34,106 bases of DNA from Acidimicrobiales bacterium (GCA_020439505.1 JAGQSO010000205.1:1-34106); one strand, 5' to 3'; shown: positions 14,583 through 23,428, counted from the first letter of the stretch. Notes: generated by a model not told the origin, from the sequence alone. Program-made: numbers and translations.

Positions 14583-15998
14583 GTGACCGACGTCGCCGGT
14601 ACCGACAACCATTTCGACCTGATCGTCATCGGTGGAGGGCCCGCCGGCTACGGCGCCGCCCTCTACGGTTCCTCGGCCGGTCTGCGGGTGGCCGTGGTCG
14701 AGAAGGACAAGGTGGGCGGCACGTGCCTCCACCGTGGGTGCATTCCGGCCAAGGAACTGCTCGAGACCGCCCACGTGTTCCGGTCGGTGGCCCACGCGGC
14801 GGACTTCGGTGTCGAGGTGGGGGAGCCGGCCCTTCGATGGTCGACCACGATGGCGCGCAAGACCCAGGTCGTCGACGGGCTGTTCAACGGGCTGTCGGGA
14901 CTGCTGAAGCACCGCAAGGTGACCGTGTTCGCCGGGACCGGAACCCTCCGGGCGGACCGGTCGGTGCTGGTGACCGGTTCGGCCGGTGAGAGCGAGGAGT
15001 TGACCGCCGACGCGGTGGTGTTGGCGGCGGGGTCGGTTCCCCGGACGCTGCCGGGCTTCGAGGTGGGCGGTCCGATCCTCACCTCCGACGAGGTGTTCGA
15101 GCTGTCGGACCGTCCGGAGCGGGTGGCGGTCATCGGCGGGGGAGCGATCGGGTGCGAGTTCGCGTCGATGCTGTCGGACCTGGGCAGCTCGGTCACCGTT
15201 CTGGAGGCCCTGCCTCAGATCCTGCCGGGCGTGGACAAGGACGTCGTTTCGACCGTGCTCCGCTCGTTCAAGGGTCGAGGGATCGACGTCCGTACCGGTG
15301 TGCGGGTGAACGGGCACACCCCGGGCGGAAGCGGTACCACTCTCTCGATCGAAGGCTCCGACCCCCTCGAGGTGGACGCCGTCATCGTCTCGGTCGGTCG
15401 GCGACCGCTGTCGGAGTCCCTGGGGCTCGACGGCAGCGGCGTGTTGGTGGACGAGCGGGGTTTCGTCCAGGTGGACGAGCTGTGTCGCACCGCGGTCGAC
15501 GGTGTGTGGGCCATCGGTGACCTCATCGCCACGCCGGGACTGGCCCACGTGGGCTACGCCGAGGCGATCCTGGTGGTCAAGCAGCTCCTGGGTGAGACGG
15601 CGATCCCCGTCGACTACGCCAAGGTGGCCTGGTGCATCTACTGCCAGCCCGAGGTGGCCTTCGTCGGCATGTCCGAGCAGGCCGCCCGCGACGCCGGGTT
15701 CGACGTCGTGGTGTCCAAGCACCGCTGGGGTGGCAACAGCCGGGCGCTGATAATCGGCGACACCGAAGGCATGGTCAAGGTGATCGCCCAGAAGAACGCC
15801 GACGGAACCCCAGGGCAGGTCCTCGGGGTCCACATGTCGGGACCGTGGGTCACCGAGCAGCTCGGGCAGGGTTACCTGGCCGTCAACTGGGAGGCGACGG
15901 TCGAGGAGATCGCCCACTTCATCCAGCCCCACCCGTCCCTGTCGGAATCCTTCGGAGAAGCTGTGCTGTCGCTCACCGGCCGCAGCCTCAACTCCTGA
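14583..15998 (+). CDS. lpdA: Dihydrolipoamide dehydrogenase (E3)
   Basis: A 471-residue FAD/NAD disulfide reductase, the shared E3 of 2-oxo acid dehydrogenase complexes, reoxidising dihydrolipoyl groups and passing electrons to NAD. The FAD motif GGGPAGYGAA is at residues 17-26; the redox cysteines are in GGTCLHRGCIPAK near 50; the NAD motif GGGAIGCEFASM is near 185; a second FAD site (AIGDL) is near 312; and the C-terminal interface has HPHPSLSESF-like catalytic His-Glu (QPHPSLSESFGE). GTG at 14583 is chosen because GAGAGG lies six bases upstream and the preceding in-frame codons are arginine/proline-rich and non-conserved. It leads an operon with the E2 gene and the lipoate genes. Confidence 0.95.
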   Translation: MTDVAGTDNHFDLIVIGGGPAGYGAALYGSSAGLRVAVVEKDKVGGTCLHRGCIPAKELLETAHVFRSVAHAADFGVEVGEPALRWSTTMARKTQVVDGLFNGLSGLLKHRKVTVFAGTGTLRADRSVLVTGSAGESEELTADAVVLAAGSVPRTLPGFEVGGPILTSDEVFELSDRPERVAVIGGGAIGCEFASMLSDLGSSVTVLEALPQILPGVDKDVVSTVLRSFKGRGIDVRTGVRVNGHTPGGSGTTLSIEGSDPLEVDAVIVSVGRRPLSESLGLDGSGVLVDERGFVQVDELCRTAVDGVWAIGDLIATPGLAHVGYAEAILVVKQLLGETAIPVDYAKVAWCIYCQPEVAFVGMSEQAARDAGFDVVVSKHRWGGNSRALIIGDTEGMVKVIAQKNADGTPGQVLGVHMSGPWVTEQLGQGYLAVNWEATVEEIAHFIQPHPSLSESFGEAVLSLTGRSLNS

Positions 15999-16044
15999 CC
16001 CCCATCCGTCGAACGCATCGTCAACCCGAGAAAGCGAGCCTCCC

Positions 16045-17361
16045 ATGGCCGACATCGAGCTCCCCCAGCTAGGCGAGAGCGTCACCGAAGGCACCATCAC
16101 CCGGTGGTTCAAGTCGGTCGGAGATCAGGTGGCCGAGGATGAGCCCCTGTTCGAGGTCTCCACCGACAAGGTCGACTCCGAGGTGCCGTCCCCGGTCGGA
16201 GGGTTCCTGGTCGAGATCCTGGTGGCCGAGGGCGACACCGTCGACGTCGGAACCCGCTTGGCGGTGATCGCCGACTCGGCGCCGGAAGGAGGAGCGGCAG
16301 CTTCGGCCACTCCGGAAGCGGCCCCCGCACCCGAGCCGACTCCCGCCCCGGAACCGGCCCCGGCTCCTGCCCCGGCCCCGGCTCCCGCCCCTGCTCCACC
16401 GGCGGCCCCGGGGGTCTCGGCCGGCACCGGGGTGCTGCTGTCTCCGGTGGTTCGTCGCCTCGTCGATGACGCCGGCGTCGACCCCGCCTCGATCACCGGC
16501 ACGGGAGTGGGGGGACGGATCACCCGGTCCGACGTGGAAGCTCACCTCCGCAACCGCCCGGCCGCCGCGCCTGCTGCCCGCGCCGCGTCGGCCCCGGGTC
16601 GACCGACACGGCCCGCACCCCCGGCCCCGACCGTCGCCGCCGGTGCCGACACCCCGGTGCCCCTCAACAAGATCCGGCGGATCACCGCCGAACACATGGT
16701 TCGTTCCCTGGAGACCTCCGCCCACGCCTACGTGAGCACCGAGGTGGACTACGAGGCGGTCGAGCGGGTCCGGAAATCGGTCAAGGACTCGTTCAAGGTC
16801 GAGGAGGGCTTCTCTCTCACCTACCTTCCCTTCGTGGCCCGTGCACTGATCGACGCCCTGGCCGAGTATCCGCTCGTCAACTCGTCCATGGGTGAGGACG
16901 CGGATCGGATCGTGGTGCACGGCAGCATCAACGTGGGAATAGCGGTGGACCTCGATCACGAAGGTCTGATCGTCCCCGTGGTCCACAACTCCCAGGACCA
17001 GCGTCTGCGGGCCCTGGCCCGCAACGTGTCGGACCTGGCTGACCGGGCCCGCGCCAGGGCCCTCACCGCCGATGACATCACCGGCGGCACGGTGACCATC
17101 ACCAACGTGGGCAACACCGGTACCACGTTCCTGCTTCCGGTGATCAACCAGCCCCAGGTGATGATCCTGTCCACCGACGGTGTGTCGCGTCGACCGGTGG
17201 TGGTGACCGACGCCGAAGGCGGGGAGAGCATCGCCATCCGGTCGCGCGGGAACCTGACGCTGGGCTGGGACCACCGCGCCTTCGACGGCGCCTACGCCGC
17301 TCAGTTCCTGGCCCGGGTACGCGAGATCCTCGAGACCCGCGACTGGTCAGCGGAGATGTAG
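16045..17361 (+). CDS. sucB: 2-oxo acid dehydrogenase E2 component (dihydrolipoamide acyltransferase)
   Basis: A 438-residue E2 core protein. One lipoyl domain (1-78) carries the lipoylated lysine K42 in S-T-D-K-V-D-S-E. An Ala/Pro/Glu-rich flexible linker (about 88-135) with tandem P-A repeats follows. The E3-binding domain is at about 140-176 (LLSPVVRRLVDDAGVD...GVGGRITRSDV). The catalytic acyltransferase domain (about 205-438) ends with the active-site motif DHRAFDG (409-415). The ATG at 16045 has an AAGCGAG ribosome site. Whether it serves 2-oxoglutarate or pyruvate dehydrogenase cannot be settled from this gene alone; actinobacterial E2s of this type are annotated either way. It sits 46 bases after lpdA and 47 before the lipoate gene, so enzyme and cofactor synthesis are co-transcribed. 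Confidence 0.9.
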   Translation: MADIELPQLGESVTEGTITRWFKSVGDQVAEDEPLFEVSTDKVDSEVPSPVGGFLVEILVAEGDTVDVGTRLAVIADSAPEGGAAASATPEAAPAPEPTPAPEPAPAPAPAPAPAPAPPAAPGVSAGTGVLLSPVVRRLVDDAGVDPASITGTGVGGRITRSDVEAHLRNRPAAAPAARAASAPGRPTRPAPPAPTVAAGADTPVPLNKIRRITAEHMVRSLETSAHAYVSTEVDYEAVERVRKSVKDSFKVEEGFSLTYLPFVARALIDALAEYPLVNSSMGEDADRIVVHGSINVGIAVDLDHEGLIVPVVHNSQDQRLRALARNVSDLADRARARALTADDITGGTVTITNVGNTGTTFLLPVINQPQVMILSTDGVSRRPVVVTDAEGGESIAIRSRGNLTLGWDHRAFDGAYAAQFLARVREILETRDWSAEM

Positions 17362-17408
17362 AGCGTGACCGGCAGACCTCGGCACTCGCACCTGGGGAAC
17401 TAGGGACC

Positions 17409-19085
17409 GTGCTGCACATCCGTTGGCTGGGGCGGGTTCGCTACCGCGATGCCCATGCGCTCCAGCACGGGTTGTCCGATCTCGGTGACCGCAACCACCT
17501 CCTACTGTTGGAGCATCCCTCGGTGTACACCCTGGGTGTGCGGGCTGACCCGGCCCACGTCCTGGTCGACCCGGCCACCGTCGGGGCCGAGCTGGTGACC
17601 GCCGACCGCGGGGGAGACGTGACCTTCCACGGGCCGGGCCAACTGGTCGGCTATCCGATCCTGACCCTCCCCGGCAAGGGAGCCGGCTCCGCCCCCGACA
17701 CCGTCGCCTACGTGCGTACCGTCGAACAGTTGGTGATCGACACCTTGGCCGACCTCGGTCTGGATGCTGGGCGGCTGGACGACTATCCCGGGGTCTGGGT
17801 CGGGGTGGGAACCGACCGGCCTCGCAAGATCTGCGCGATCGGAGTTCGTCTGAGCCGAGGCCGGACGTTGCACGGGTTCGCCCTCAACGTCGATCCCGAT
17901 CTGGCGATGTTCGATCACATCGTCCCCTGCGGCATCACCGACAAGGCCGTCACGTCGATGGCGGCCGAGGGACTGAAGGTGACAATGTCCGAGGTCGTGG
18001 ACGCGCTGGCGGCGCGGGCGATCGGGCTGTGGGGTTCGGATGGGTCGACCCGATCTGACGTCGCCTGGCGGATGCGCACCGATGACCTCGCCCCCTTCAC
18101 CCGGGGAGAGTCGACGGGGCCGACCGATCGCAGGGCGGGTCGCCGTCGGGAGGCCGGGGTGAGCGGAGGCCTGGAGATCGCCGAACGCAAGCCCTCGTGG
18201 ATGAAGGCCCGGGCCCGGTTCGGTCCCGAGTACCTGGCGGTCAAGCGGACGATGCGCGAGCTGTCGCTGGTCACGGTGTGCGAGGAGGCGGGCTGTCCCA
18301 ACATCTCGGAGTGCTGGTCGGACGGGACGGCGACGTTCATGTTGTGCGGTGAGCGCTGCACCCGGGCATGTGGGTTCTGCCTGGTCGACACCCGCCGCCC
18401 GCAGGCGTTGGACCCCGACGAGCCGGCCCACGTGGCCGAAGCTGTCGATCGCATGGGCCTGCGGTACGCCGTTCTGACCATGGTGGCCCGCGACGACCTG
18501 GCCGACGGCGGCGCGGCGCACGTCGCCGCCACCGTGGCCGCCATCCGAAGCCGTACGCCCGGAGCCCAGGTCGAGGCCTTGATCTCCGACCTCGGAGGCG
18601 ACCCCGACTCGTTGCAGGTGGTGTTCGACAGCCGACCCGACGTGCTCAACCACAACGTCGAGACCGTTCCCCGCCTTCAGCGGCTCGCTCGTCCCAACGC
18701 CTCCTACGCCCGCAGCCTCGCGGTGCTGGCTCGGGCGAAAGCGGCGGGCCTGATGACCAAGACCAGCCTGATCGTCGGTATGGGTGAGACGGTCCAGGAG
18801 GTCCACGACACGCTCCACGACCTGAGGGGGGTGGGGGTCGACATCGTGACGGTGGGCCAGTACCTCCGCCCCACCGAACAGCATCTGCCGGTGGCCCGGT
18901 GGTGGACCCCCGAGGAGCTCGAGGATCTGAAGTCGACGGGCGAGGGTCTCGGTATCGGCCACGTGGAGGCGTCGCCATTGACGCGCAGCAGCTACCACGC
19001 CCGCCAGGCCGCCGACGCCGCCGGTGGGTCGTCGCCCGAACCGGTGAGCACGCCGGTGGCGGTGGCGGTACCGTCCCGTCCATGA
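17409..19085 (+). CDS. lipB-lipA: Fused octanoyltransferase LipB - lipoyl synthase LipA
   Basis: One uninterrupted 558-residue frame holds both steps of lipoate assembly. Residues 1-208 are LipB: RGGDVTFHGPGQLVGYP (71-83 region, His74), lysine K140 in RKICAIG, and the acyl-accepting C174 in VPCGITDK. Residues 209-250 are a charged linker. Residues 251-558 are LipA, a radical-SAM enzyme: the auxiliary cluster cysteines C291, C296 and C302 (C-x4-C-x5-C), the SAM-cluster cysteines C317, C321 and C324 (C-x3-C-x2-C), and the terminal RSSY motif. LipB moves octanoyl from ACP to E2 lysines and LipA inserts the two sulfurs. Start GTG at 17409 follows AGGGA. An internal GTG at 18159 with its own ribosome site could give separate LipA. 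The stop overlaps the next gene (ATGA). Confidence 0.92.
   Translation: MLHIRWLGRVRYRDAHALQHGLSDLGDRNHLLLLEHPSVYTLGVRADPAHVLVDPATVGAELVTADRGGDVTFHGPGQLVGYPILTLPGKGAGSAPDTVAYVRTVEQLVIDTLADLGLDAGRLDDYPGVWVGVGTDRPRKICAIGVRLSRGRTLHGFALNVDPDLAMFDHIVPCGITDKAVTSMAAEGLKVTMSEVVDALAARAIGLWGSDGSTRSDVAWRMRTDDLAPFTRGESTGPTDRRAGRRREAGVSGGLEIAERKPSWMKARARFGPEYLAVKRTMRELSLVTVCEEAGCPNISECWSDGTATFMLCGERCTRACGFCLVDTRRPQALDPDEPAHVAEAVDRMGLRYAVLTMVARDDLADGGAAHVAATVAAIRSRTPGAQVEALISDLGGDPDSLQVVFDSRPDVLNHNVETVPRLQRLARPNASYARSLAVLARAKAAGLMTKTSLIVGMGETVQEVHDTLHDLRGVGVDIVTVGQYLRPTEQHLPVARWWTPEELEDLKSTGEGLGIGHVEASPLTRSSYHARQAADAAGGSSPEPVSTPVAVAVPSRP
18148..18161 (+). promoter_or_regulatory. Internal ribosome site and GTG start for stand-alone LipA
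   Basis: GGGAGG (18148-18153), five bases, then an in-frame GTG (18159-18161) at codon 251, exactly where LipA homology begins. It suggests LipA can be translated alone (308 residues, normal family length) as well as in the fusion. Confidence 0.5.
19069..19074 (+). promoter_or_regulatory. Possible -10 box inside the end of lipB-lipA
   Basis: TACCGT lies seven bases before the ATG of the gluconolactonase-like gene, so that gene may have its own leaderless message as well as read-through from the operon. There is no -35 match. Confidence 0.3.
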
Positions 19086-19981
19086 CCGAGCGGACTCTCA
19101 GCACCTTGTTGGACGGCGGCGGGTTCTTCGAAGGCCCCCGCTGGCGGGACGGATCGTGGTGGGTGTCGGACTTCTACCGCCACATCGTGTCGCGGGTGGA
19201 TCCCGACGGCACCGAGACCGTGGTGGTCGAGGTGGCTGCTCAACCGTCGGGTCTGGGTTGGTTGCCCGACGGGTCGCTGGTCATCTCCTCGATGAAGGAT
19301 CACCGTCTGCTGCGCTTCGCCGACGGTCAGCTGACCGAGCACGCCGATCTGACCGGCATGGTGGGCGGGCATCTCAACGATCTGGTGGTGAGTTCGGCGG
19401 GCCAGGTGTTCGTCGGCAACTTCGGCTTCGACCTGATGGGAGGTGGTGCTCCCGCCAACGCCGACCTGATCCGGGTGGACCTCGACGGAACGGCCACCGT
19501 CGTCGCCGCCGACATGCGTTTCCCCAACGGGGCGGTGATAACCCCCGACGGCTCGACCTTGATCGTGGGCGAGACCACCGGCAACCGCTACACCGCCTTC
19601 ACCATCGGCCCCGACGGCTCCCTTACCGATCGTCGCCCGTGGGCCGAGTTCGCCCCGATCCCCGGAGACGGCTCCTTTGCCGAGCAGCTCGCTCAGGTGG
19701 TGGTCGCCCCCGACGGCTGCACCCTCGACGCCGAGGGCCACATCTGGGCTGCCGATGCCCTGGGTAACCGGGCGGTCAGGGTGGCACCGGGAGGTGCGAT
19801 CGTCGAGGAGGTACCGGGCCCGGACGGACTGGGCGTCTACGCCTGCCAGCTCGGTGGCCCCGACGGGACGACCCTGTTGTTGTGCTGCGCCCCGGATTTC
19901 TTCGAACACACCCGGTCGGTGGCCCGTGAGGCCCGCCTGGTGACCCTCGAGGTGGACGTCCCCCACGCCGGCCTGCCCTGA
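19082..19981 (+). CDS. SMP-30/gluconolactonase-like hydrolase
   Basis: A 299-residue six-bladed beta-propeller of the SMP-30/gluconolactonase/LRE family. Metal-ligand positions are visible: Glu in FFEGPRW (about 17), Asn in GGHLNDLVV (about 100), Asn in FPNGAV and Asp in IWAADALGNRAV. Repeated strand pairs such as GLGWLPDGSLVIS and GAVITPDGSTLIVGE mark the blades. The family opens sugar lactones or related esters in the cytoplasm; the substrate here is unknown. The ATG overlaps the lipB-lipA stop (ATGA), implying translational coupling, although no metabolic link to lipoate is obvious. The C-terminal V-x-HAGLP ending is usual for actinobacterial members. Confidence 0.85.
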   Translation: MTERTLSTLLDGGGFFEGPRWRDGSWWVSDFYRHIVSRVDPDGTETVVVEVAAQPSGLGWLPDGSLVISSMKDHRLLRFADGQLTEHADLTGMVGGHLNDLVVSSAGQVFVGNFGFDLMGGGAPANADLIRVDLDGTATVVAADMRFPNGAVITPDGSTLIVGETTGNRYTAFTIGPDGSLTDRRPWAEFAPIPGDGSFAEQLAQVVVAPDGCTLDAEGHIWAADALGNRAVRVAPGGAIVEEVPGPDGLGVYACQLGGPDGTTLLLCCAPDFFEHTRSVAREARLVTLEVDVPHAGLP

Positions 19982-20021
19982 CCGCCGGGTGGGCCAGACG
20001 GAACGACCCCGGCGTCCGCCG

Positions 20022-21557
20022 TCAGTGGGCGCCTTGTCGCAATACGACGGCGGGGACCGTCTTGAGCATGATCGCCAGGTCGGTGGTGAGCGTCCAGTTG
20101 TCGACGTAGTAGAGGTCGAGGCGCGTGTAGTCCTCGAAGGACGTGTCGCTTCGGCCGTTCACCTGCCACATGCCGGTGATGCCCGGCTTCACCCTCAGCC
20201 GCTGGGCCAGGAGGGAATCCCACTCCTCGGTCTCGTGGGGTAGCGCCGGCCTCGGGCCGACGAGGCTCATGTCTCCCCGGACCACGTTCCACAGCTGGGG
20301 CAGCTCATCGATGGACGTTGCCCGGATGAGACGACCAACCCGGGTGATCCGCGGATCCTCGGCCATCTTGAACAGCGGTCCGTCGGCTTCGTTCAGGTCG
20401 ATCAAGTCGACGAGCTGAGCTTCGGCGTCGGTGACCATCGAGCGGAGCTTCAACACGTTGAACGGCTTGGAGTTCTGACCGACCCTGGTCTGGCGGAACA
20501 GAACCGGGCCCCGGGAATCGAGCTTGATGGCGATCGCCGCCACCAGCAGGATCGGCGCGGCGACGATCAGCGACAGGGTCCCCACCGTCAGGTCGAATGC
20601 CCGTTTGGCTCCCGCCCGCCATCCGTCTCGGGTGATCGGTTCCACGTAAACCATGGGGAAACGACCGAGCGGGCGGACGGTCAGCCGTTCCGAGGCGATG
20701 TCGCGCAACGTCGAGGACAGCTCTACGTGGATGCCGCGGTCGAGCAGATCTCGGGCCATTCGGTTGGTGACGGCACTGTCCACTCCGCTGGCGGCCACGA
20801 TCACCCCGGCGCTCGGATGGTTGGCGATGACCGAGGGAAGATCCGCGGTCGTGCCCAGCAGCGAGACTCCGGGGACGGGCTCGGCGGCCGCGCCGGAGTC
20901 GTCGACGAAGCCGATGACCTTGTACCCGAGCCAGCTCTCGGTCTGAAGCATCGCCGCGATGTCACGGCCTTCAGGGTTGGCGCCGGCCACGATGACCTCG
21001 CGGGTCATCCGTCCGGTGCTCCGCATCTGGTTGAAGACTCGGCGGGCGGCTTCGCGCTCGAGGCTGACGAAGGTGACGGCACACAGGGCCAAGATCACCA
21101 GTCCCGATCGGCGCAGCAAGATGTTGGCGACGTTGGCCGCCACGGCCACGCTCATGGTGCCCAGGAGGCTGGCATTGACGATGCGGTGGATCTCGTCGAT
21201 GCGTCGACCGATGAACCGGGTGTTGTACAGGCGTTGGGCCGAGAAGAGACCGATCCACACCGGAACCGTGGCGACGGTGGCCCAGAACAGGTGCAGGCTG
21301 GCCTCGTGGGCCTCGGTGTCCCACCGTTGGAGCAGGACCGCGGCGGCGGCGCCGGCCAGGACCACGGCGCCGGCATCGGCGGCCACCAGCAGGGCCTTGG
21401 CCGCGGAGGGCGGTCGTTCTCGCACCTTCGGTGGCAGGGACGCGGCCAGGACCCGGTCGGGCACAACGGGTGCCGCGTCTGCCTGGGGGCATGACGCGGT
21501 GGAGAGCGACTTGTCAGCCGATCTGAGGCTGAGGTGGGTGCCGACCCTTCCGTTCAC
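20022..21557 (-). CDS. Polyprenyl glycosylphosphotransferase (initiating sugar transferase)
   Basis: About 511 residues of the exopolysaccharide-initiating (WbaP/CpsE-like) family, which transfers a sugar phosphate from a UDP-sugar to undecaprenyl or decaprenyl phosphate. An N-terminal membrane region with about four helices (55-165) is followed by a CoA-binding-like Rossmann domain (about 185-300, REVIVAGANPEGRDIAAML). The catalytic bacterial sugar transferase domain (about 315-511) has KRAFDLTVGTLSLI, RQTRVGQNSKPFNVLKLRSM, SIDELPQLWNVVRGDMSLVGPRPALPHE and RVKPGITGMWQVNGRS. GTG at 21557 is preferred because TACGCT lies eight bases before it; GTG at 21563 is the alternative. It is divergent from the second DUF4012 gene and convergent with the gluconolactonase gene. 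Confidence 0.9.
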   Translation of the reverse strand: MNGRVGTHLSLRSADKSLSTASCPQADAAPVVPDRVLAASLPPKVRERPPSAAKALLVAADAGAVVLAGAAAAVLLQRWDTEAHEASLHLFWATVATVPVWIGLFSAQRLYNTRFIGRRIDEIHRIVNASLLGTMSVAVAANVANILLRRSGLVILALCAVTFVSLEREAARRVFNQMRSTGRMTREVIVAGANPEGRDIAAMLQTESWLGYKVIGFVDDSGAAAEPVPGVSLLGTTADLPSVIANHPSAGVIVAASGVDSAVTNRMARDLLDRGIHVELSSTLRDIASERLTVRPLGRFPMVYVEPITRDGWRAGAKRAFDLTVGTLSLIVAAPILLVAAIAIKLDSRGPVLFRQTRVGQNSKPFNVLKLRSMVTDAEAQLVDLIDLNEADGPLFKMAEDPRITRVGRLIRATSIDELPQLWNVVRGDMSLVGPRPALPHETEEWDSLLAQRLRVKPGITGMWQVNGRSDTSFEDYTRLDLYYVDNWTLTTDLAIMLKTVPAVVLRQGAH

Positions 21558-21637
21558 TGTCACTTAGCGTAGTCATCGAAGGGTGATTCGTCACTAGGTG
21601 TAGCGACAGGAAGGTCCTTTCGGCCTACGATTCGCGG
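21558..21637. promoter_or_regulatory. Divergent promoters with a 31-bp-spaced direct repeat
   Basis: The minus strand has TACGCT (21566-21571) before the sugar transferase. The plus strand has TACGAT (21626-21631) six bases before the DUF4012 ATG, with a GCGACA -35-like hexamer (21603-21608) 17 bases upstream. The pattern GTCACT-4 bases-GTAG occurs twice (21559-21572 and 21590-21603), 31 bp apart, about three helical turns. One copy covers the minus -10 box and the other reaches the plus -35, fitting one regulator for both genes. Binding is inferred. Confidence 0.5.
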
Positions 21638-23428
21638 ATGGCGTTCCTTCGTCGACATCGTCTGGTTCTGACCGTGGCGGGGACGGTGGCGGCACTGTGG
21701 ATATGTGCGGCGGCGTGGTTGTTGCGTGGCGCGGGGAACAGCCTGGCTGACGGTAGGGATGAGCTCGACGAGGCCCGACGAGGAGCCACGCCGGCGTCCC
21801 TCCTCGATCCCACCACCGAGAGTCACCTGGTCGATGCCAGGGGGGATTTCGCGCAGGCGAGGAAGCGGTTGCGTAGTCCGGTGCTGATGCCGCTACGGGT
21901 AGTGCCGGTCGTGGGTCGCCACCTCCGGTCCGCCGACCGGGTGGTGTCGAGCATCGACAAGGCGACCGCGGTCGCCCAGAGCGGGATCGACCGATTGGAC
22001 CGGCTGTCGAAGGAGCCGATGGACAGCGGCCCCGCCCGCCTGGAGGCCATCACCGAGCTCGGGCGACTGATGGCCGACACCCGGGTGGCCATGAAGGAGG
22101 TGGATCCGGGATCACCCTCCGCGCTGATCACCCCGCTGGCCGATGCCGTGACCGACGTGGCTCGCCAACGCGACGACACCCTGGCCACCCTGGAGCGGGC
22201 CGAGCGGGCCACCGAGGCGCTGAGGGACGTCATGGCGGGACCGAGCCCCTATCTCCTGCTCGGTGCCAACAACGGAGAGATGCGGGCCGGCTCGGGGATG
22301 TTCCTGTCAGCGGCGGTCGTCAACTTCGAGGGTGGAACCCTGCGGCTCGGCGAGGTTCGGCCCACCCAGGAACTGATCCTCCCGGCCGGCACGGTCGCGG
22401 TCGGTGAGGATCTGCGGAGGAACTGGCCATGGCTCGATCCGGGACGTGACTTTCGCAACCTCGGCTTGACCGCGGACTTCCCTCAGAGCGCCGAGCCCGC
22501 CACCGCCATGTGGCCACACGTTCCCGACGGTGGGCCGGTCGCCGGGGTGATCGCCGTCGACATCGATGCGCTGCGGGCGTTGCTGGGAGTGGTGGGTCCG
22601 GTCGAGGTTGATGGGGTCACCTACGACGTGGACAGCGTTCGAGGTGAGCTCCTCCGCAACCAGTACGGCCGTTTCGGAGACGGTCATGACGCCCGTGACC
22701 GACGTCGCGATGCTCTGGGTACCGTCGCCCGAGCGGTGTTCGAGAGGATCGAATCGGGAGGGTGGAAGCTGGACGAGATGGCGACCGCTCTCACCACCGC
22801 AGTCCAAGGACGCCACCTGATGGTGTGGTCGGTTGAGCCCTCTCACGCCGAGGCGTGGGCGGGGGTGGGGGCGGACGGACACCTGACCGACCGGTCGTTG
22901 TCGGTCGCCCTCGTCAACCGCGGGGCCAACAAGGCGGACTCGTTCGTGGACACGACCCTCACGGTCGAGGTCGAACCGGGAACCGGCGACCGCCAGACCA
23001 TCACCCTGACCTATGAGATCTCCAACACCACTCCACCCGACGGTCCGACCTACGTCGTGGGCCCGAACATCGAGGGGATGGTCGCCGGTGAGTACCGGGG
23101 AATCGTGGTCGTGAACCTCCCCGCCGGGACCACCGACGTCGAGATCGAGGGTGTCCGGCCGACGTTGTCCGGTCTCGACGGCCCCACCGTGGTGGTCGGC
23201 GGTGAGGTGACCGTGGCGTCGGGCGGAACGACGAAGGTGGTGGTCACCGCCCACCTGGGCCGGGGCGTCGAGGAGGTGACGCTCGAGCCGTCGGCCCGGA
23301 TCCCTCGCACCCGGCTCGTACTGGGTGGGCGTGAACCCACCGTGGACCGCCGTCGCACCATCGACCTGACCGCTCCCCTGGCCGCGGGAGTAGCTGGGGA
23401 CGGTCCCGATGCGGAACCGCAGGAATGA
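21638..23428 (+). CDS. DUF4012 domain protein, single-pass
   Basis: A 596-residue protein with a basic N terminus, one membrane helix (about 10-31) and an external remainder. Residues 40-200 are helical and Ala/Arg/Asp-rich. DUF4012 follows: YLLLGANNGEMRAGSGMF, GVIAVDIDALRALL, GELLRNQYGRF, GRHLMVWS and NRGANKADSF, each aligning with a counterpart in the larger gene at 6850, which adds more membrane helices. The C-terminal third is beta-rich with Val/Thr repeats. The role is unknown; the polysaccharide neighbours suggest a part in envelope polymer handling. The ATG at 21638 has a TANNNT box six bases upstream and no ribosome site, so it is probably leaderless. An LPXTG gene follows on the same strand, as at the other copy. 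Confidence 0.85.
   Translation: MAFLRRHRLVLTVAGTVAALWICAAAWLLRGAGNSLADGRDELDEARRGATPASLLDPTTESHLVDARGDFAQARKRLRSPVLMPLRVVPVVGRHLRSADRVVSSIDKATAVAQSGIDRLDRLSKEPMDSGPARLEAITELGRLMADTRVAMKEVDPGSPSALITPLADAVTDVARQRDDTLATLERAERATEALRDVMAGPSPYLLLGANNGEMRAGSGMFLSAAVVNFEGGTLRLGEVRPTQELILPAGTVAVGEDLRRNWPWLDPGRDFRNLGLTADFPQSAEPATAMWPHVPDGGPVAGVIAVDIDALRALLGVVGPVEVDGVTYDVDSVRGELLRNQYGRFGDGHDARDRRRDALGTVARAVFERIESGGWKLDEMATALTTAVQGRHLMVWSVEPSHAEAWAGVGADGHLTDRSLSVALVNRGANKADSFVDTTLTVEVEPGTGDRQTITLTYEISNTTPPDGPTYVVGPNIEGMVAGEYRGIVVVNLPAGTTDVEIEGVRPTLSGLDGPTVVVGGEVTVASGGTTKVVVTAHLGRGVEEVTLEPSARIPRTRLVLGGREPTVDRRRTIDLTAPLAAGVAGDGPDAEPQE

Noticed and set aside
14409-16112. A 567-codon open frame on the minus strand across lpdA
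   Set aside because: It is an antisense shadow in G+C-rich codons; its translation has no domain, while the plus strand encodes a clear E3 enzyme.
16318-16405. Tandem proline/alanine-coding repeat
   Set aside because: It is the usual flexible linker of an E2 protein, not a satellite or CRISPR-like repeat.
19982-20021. Terminator between the gluconolactonase and sugar transferase genes
   Set aside because: Only a weak GACGG/CCGTC pairing with a long loop is present.
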